DNA of 6,228 nt from DASPOF01 sp035626155. Its GTDB lineage: Bacteria; Desulfobacterota; Binatia; Binatales; Binataceae. Below are positions 5,361-6,228 of this stretch, piece after piece. The position numbers and the translations under genes were made by a program. The stretch is taken from assembly GCA_035626155.1 (NCBI GenBank), contig DASPOF010000137.1, positions 1 to 6,228 of the forward strand. The letters are read 5' to 3'. Each line of letters starts with the position of its first letter. Within the stretch, counting starts at the first letter, position 1. A model generated the notes under the pieces. It did not search any database. It was not told where the DNA came from and was given only the letters and a program-made list of their open reading frames with translations.

Positions 5361-6228
5361 GTGGCTAACAACAAGGTCGTGATTCTCGGCGCCAACGGCG
5401 CCATGGGCGCCGGAGCCGGATGCGTGTTCGCGGGCGCAGGCTTCGAGGTGACGATGCTCGCGCGCGAGATCGACAAGGCCCGCGCGGGGCTCAAGGCGGC
5501 GCAGAATGCCGCGCGCTCCGAAGCGATCGCCGAGCGCATCCGGCTTGGCACTTATGACGACGACCTCGAGCGCGCGGCCGCAGCGGCGGGCCTCGTGTTC
5601 GAGTCGCTCGCCGAGGACCTCCCGCTCAAGCGCCACTTCTTCGAACTCATCGATCGCTATCGCCGCCCTGAGACCATCGTCGCGACCGGATCCTCGGGGC
5701 TTTCCATCGCCGAGATGGCGCGCGGACACAGCGACTCGCTGCGCAGGAACTTTCTCGGAATCCATCTGTTCAATCCGCCGCACATGATCGTCGGCACCGA
5801 GGTCATCCCGGGGTCCGAGACCGACCCCGCGGTCACCGCGGCGGTCGCCGCGATGCTCGCGCAGCGGCTCGGCCGCAAGGTGATCGTCGCGAAGGACCGG
5901 CCGGCGTTCGTGGGCAATCGCGTCGGCTTCAAGGTGCTCAACGAGAGCGCGCAGCTTGCGGCGCAGCACGGCGTCGCCTTCATCGACTACCTGATCGGGC
6001 CGCACACCGGGCGCGCGATGTCCCCGCTGGCGACCATCGATCTGGTCGGATGGGACGTGCACAAGGCGATCGTGGATAACGTGTACGCCAACTGCGAGGA
6101 CGACGAGGCGCACGGCTGCTTCAGGCTGCCCGATTTCATCGAGCGCGGAATCGCCGAGGGCCGGCTCGGCGACAAGACCCCGGAGTCGGGCGGATTTTAC
6201 CGCAGGGCCGGCAAGGACACGTTCGTGG
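5361..6228 (+). CDS. 3-hydroxyacyl-CoA dehydrogenase, FadN-like type (3' end outside window)
   Basis: NAD+-dependent oxidation of 3-hydroxyacyl-CoA to 3-ketoacyl-CoA in fatty-acid beta-oxidation, cytoplasmic. 289 codons are visible without a stop, and the gene continues past the window. The start is GTG, with AGAGAG (5348-5353) seven bases ahead. The first in-frame ATG (5403, residue 15) would cut into the NAD-binding loop, so it is not the start. Translation begins MANNKVVILGANGAMGAGAG, a Rossmann GxxGxxG motif. The catalytic set aligns: S112 (TGSSGLSI), H135 (GIHLFNPP), E147 (TEVIP) and N186 (VGNRVG). The C-terminal dehydrogenase domain starts near residue 184, and DKTPESGGFYRRAGK (271-285) matches the family's KTGxGFY element. 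Text such as KDRPAFVGNRVG resembles long FadN-type proteins that carry a fused enoyl-CoA hydratase domain; whether that follows is inference. A 255-residue antisense frame overlapping it is a GC shadow. Confidence 0.92.
   Translation, partial: MANNKVVILGANGAMGAGAGCVFAGAGFEVTMLAREIDKARAGLKAAQNAARSEAIAERIRLGTYDDDLERAAAAAGLVFESLAEDLPLKRHFFELIDRYRRPETIVATGSSGLSIAEMARGHSDSLRRNFLGIHLFNPPHMIVGTEVIPGSETDPAVTAAVAAMLAQRLGRKVIVAKDRPAFVGNRVGFKVLNESAQLAAQHGVAFIDYLIGPHTGRAMSPLATIDLVGWDVHKAIVDNVYANCEDDEAHGCFRLPDFIERGIAEGRLGDKTPESGGFYRRAGKDTFV

Noticed and set aside
5346..6113. A 255-codon open frame on the minus strand
   Set aside because: It mirrors the hydroxyacyl-CoA dehydrogenase reading frame on the plus strand, which carries complete family motifs. 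The antisense translation is His/Arg/Asp-rich and resembles no protein.

Overview
The window is GC-rich, tightly packed bacterial chromosome carrying ordinary metabolic genes. Codon third positions are mostly G or C, GTG starts occur, and no mobile-element gene, rRNA, tRNA or CRISPR array is visible. The protein set (M24 peptidase, HAD phosphatase, GST-like protein, VanZ-like membrane protein, glucose-6-phosphate dehydrogenase, long-type 3-hydroxyacyl-CoA dehydrogenase) suits a heterotrophic, probably Gram-negative soil or environmental lineage of the Desulfobacterota/Myxococcota/Acidobacteriota/Binatota kind. That placement is an impression from protein style, not a phylogenetic result.

Layout: (1) bases 1-2408 hold three plus-strand genes: the 3' part of an M24 (Xaa-Pro type) metallopeptidase, a HAD-superfamily phosphatase 33 bases later, and a GST-like protein whose ATG overlaps the HAD stop (ATGA) behind a strong AGGAGG. 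(2) Bases 2406-2471 are a perfect 16-bp inverted repeat around a 34-base loop. It lies between converging genes, and its left arm contains the stop codon of the GST gene. (3) Bases 2479-2922, minus strand, encode a VanZ-like membrane protein. (4) Bases 2923-3092 form a divergent intergenic region. (5) Bases 3093-4610 encode a complete glucose-6-phosphate dehydrogenase (zwf) with a GTG start. (6) Bases 4690-5031 encode an unrecognised 113-residue protein with a natural run of six histidines at its N-terminus. (7) Bases 5032-5360 are non-coding, with a hairpin right after the preceding stop, short direct repeats and a possible promoter. (8) Bases 5361-6228 are the 5' part of a GTG-started 3-hydroxyacyl-CoA dehydrogenase that runs off the window. 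It is easily missed because it has neither an ATG start nor a stop inside the window.

The genes do not form one recognisable pathway. The first three may be one transcription unit. zwf supplies NADPH and 6-phosphogluconolactone and has no other pentose-phosphate gene beside it. The last gene belongs to fatty-acid beta-oxidation. I found no convincing undescribed multi-gene system. The most distinctive items are the inverted repeat at 2406-2471, the His-rich small protein, the SPFC active-site variant of the GST-like protein, and the variant NAD-binding and NTS motifs of the hydroxyacyl-CoA dehydrogenase.
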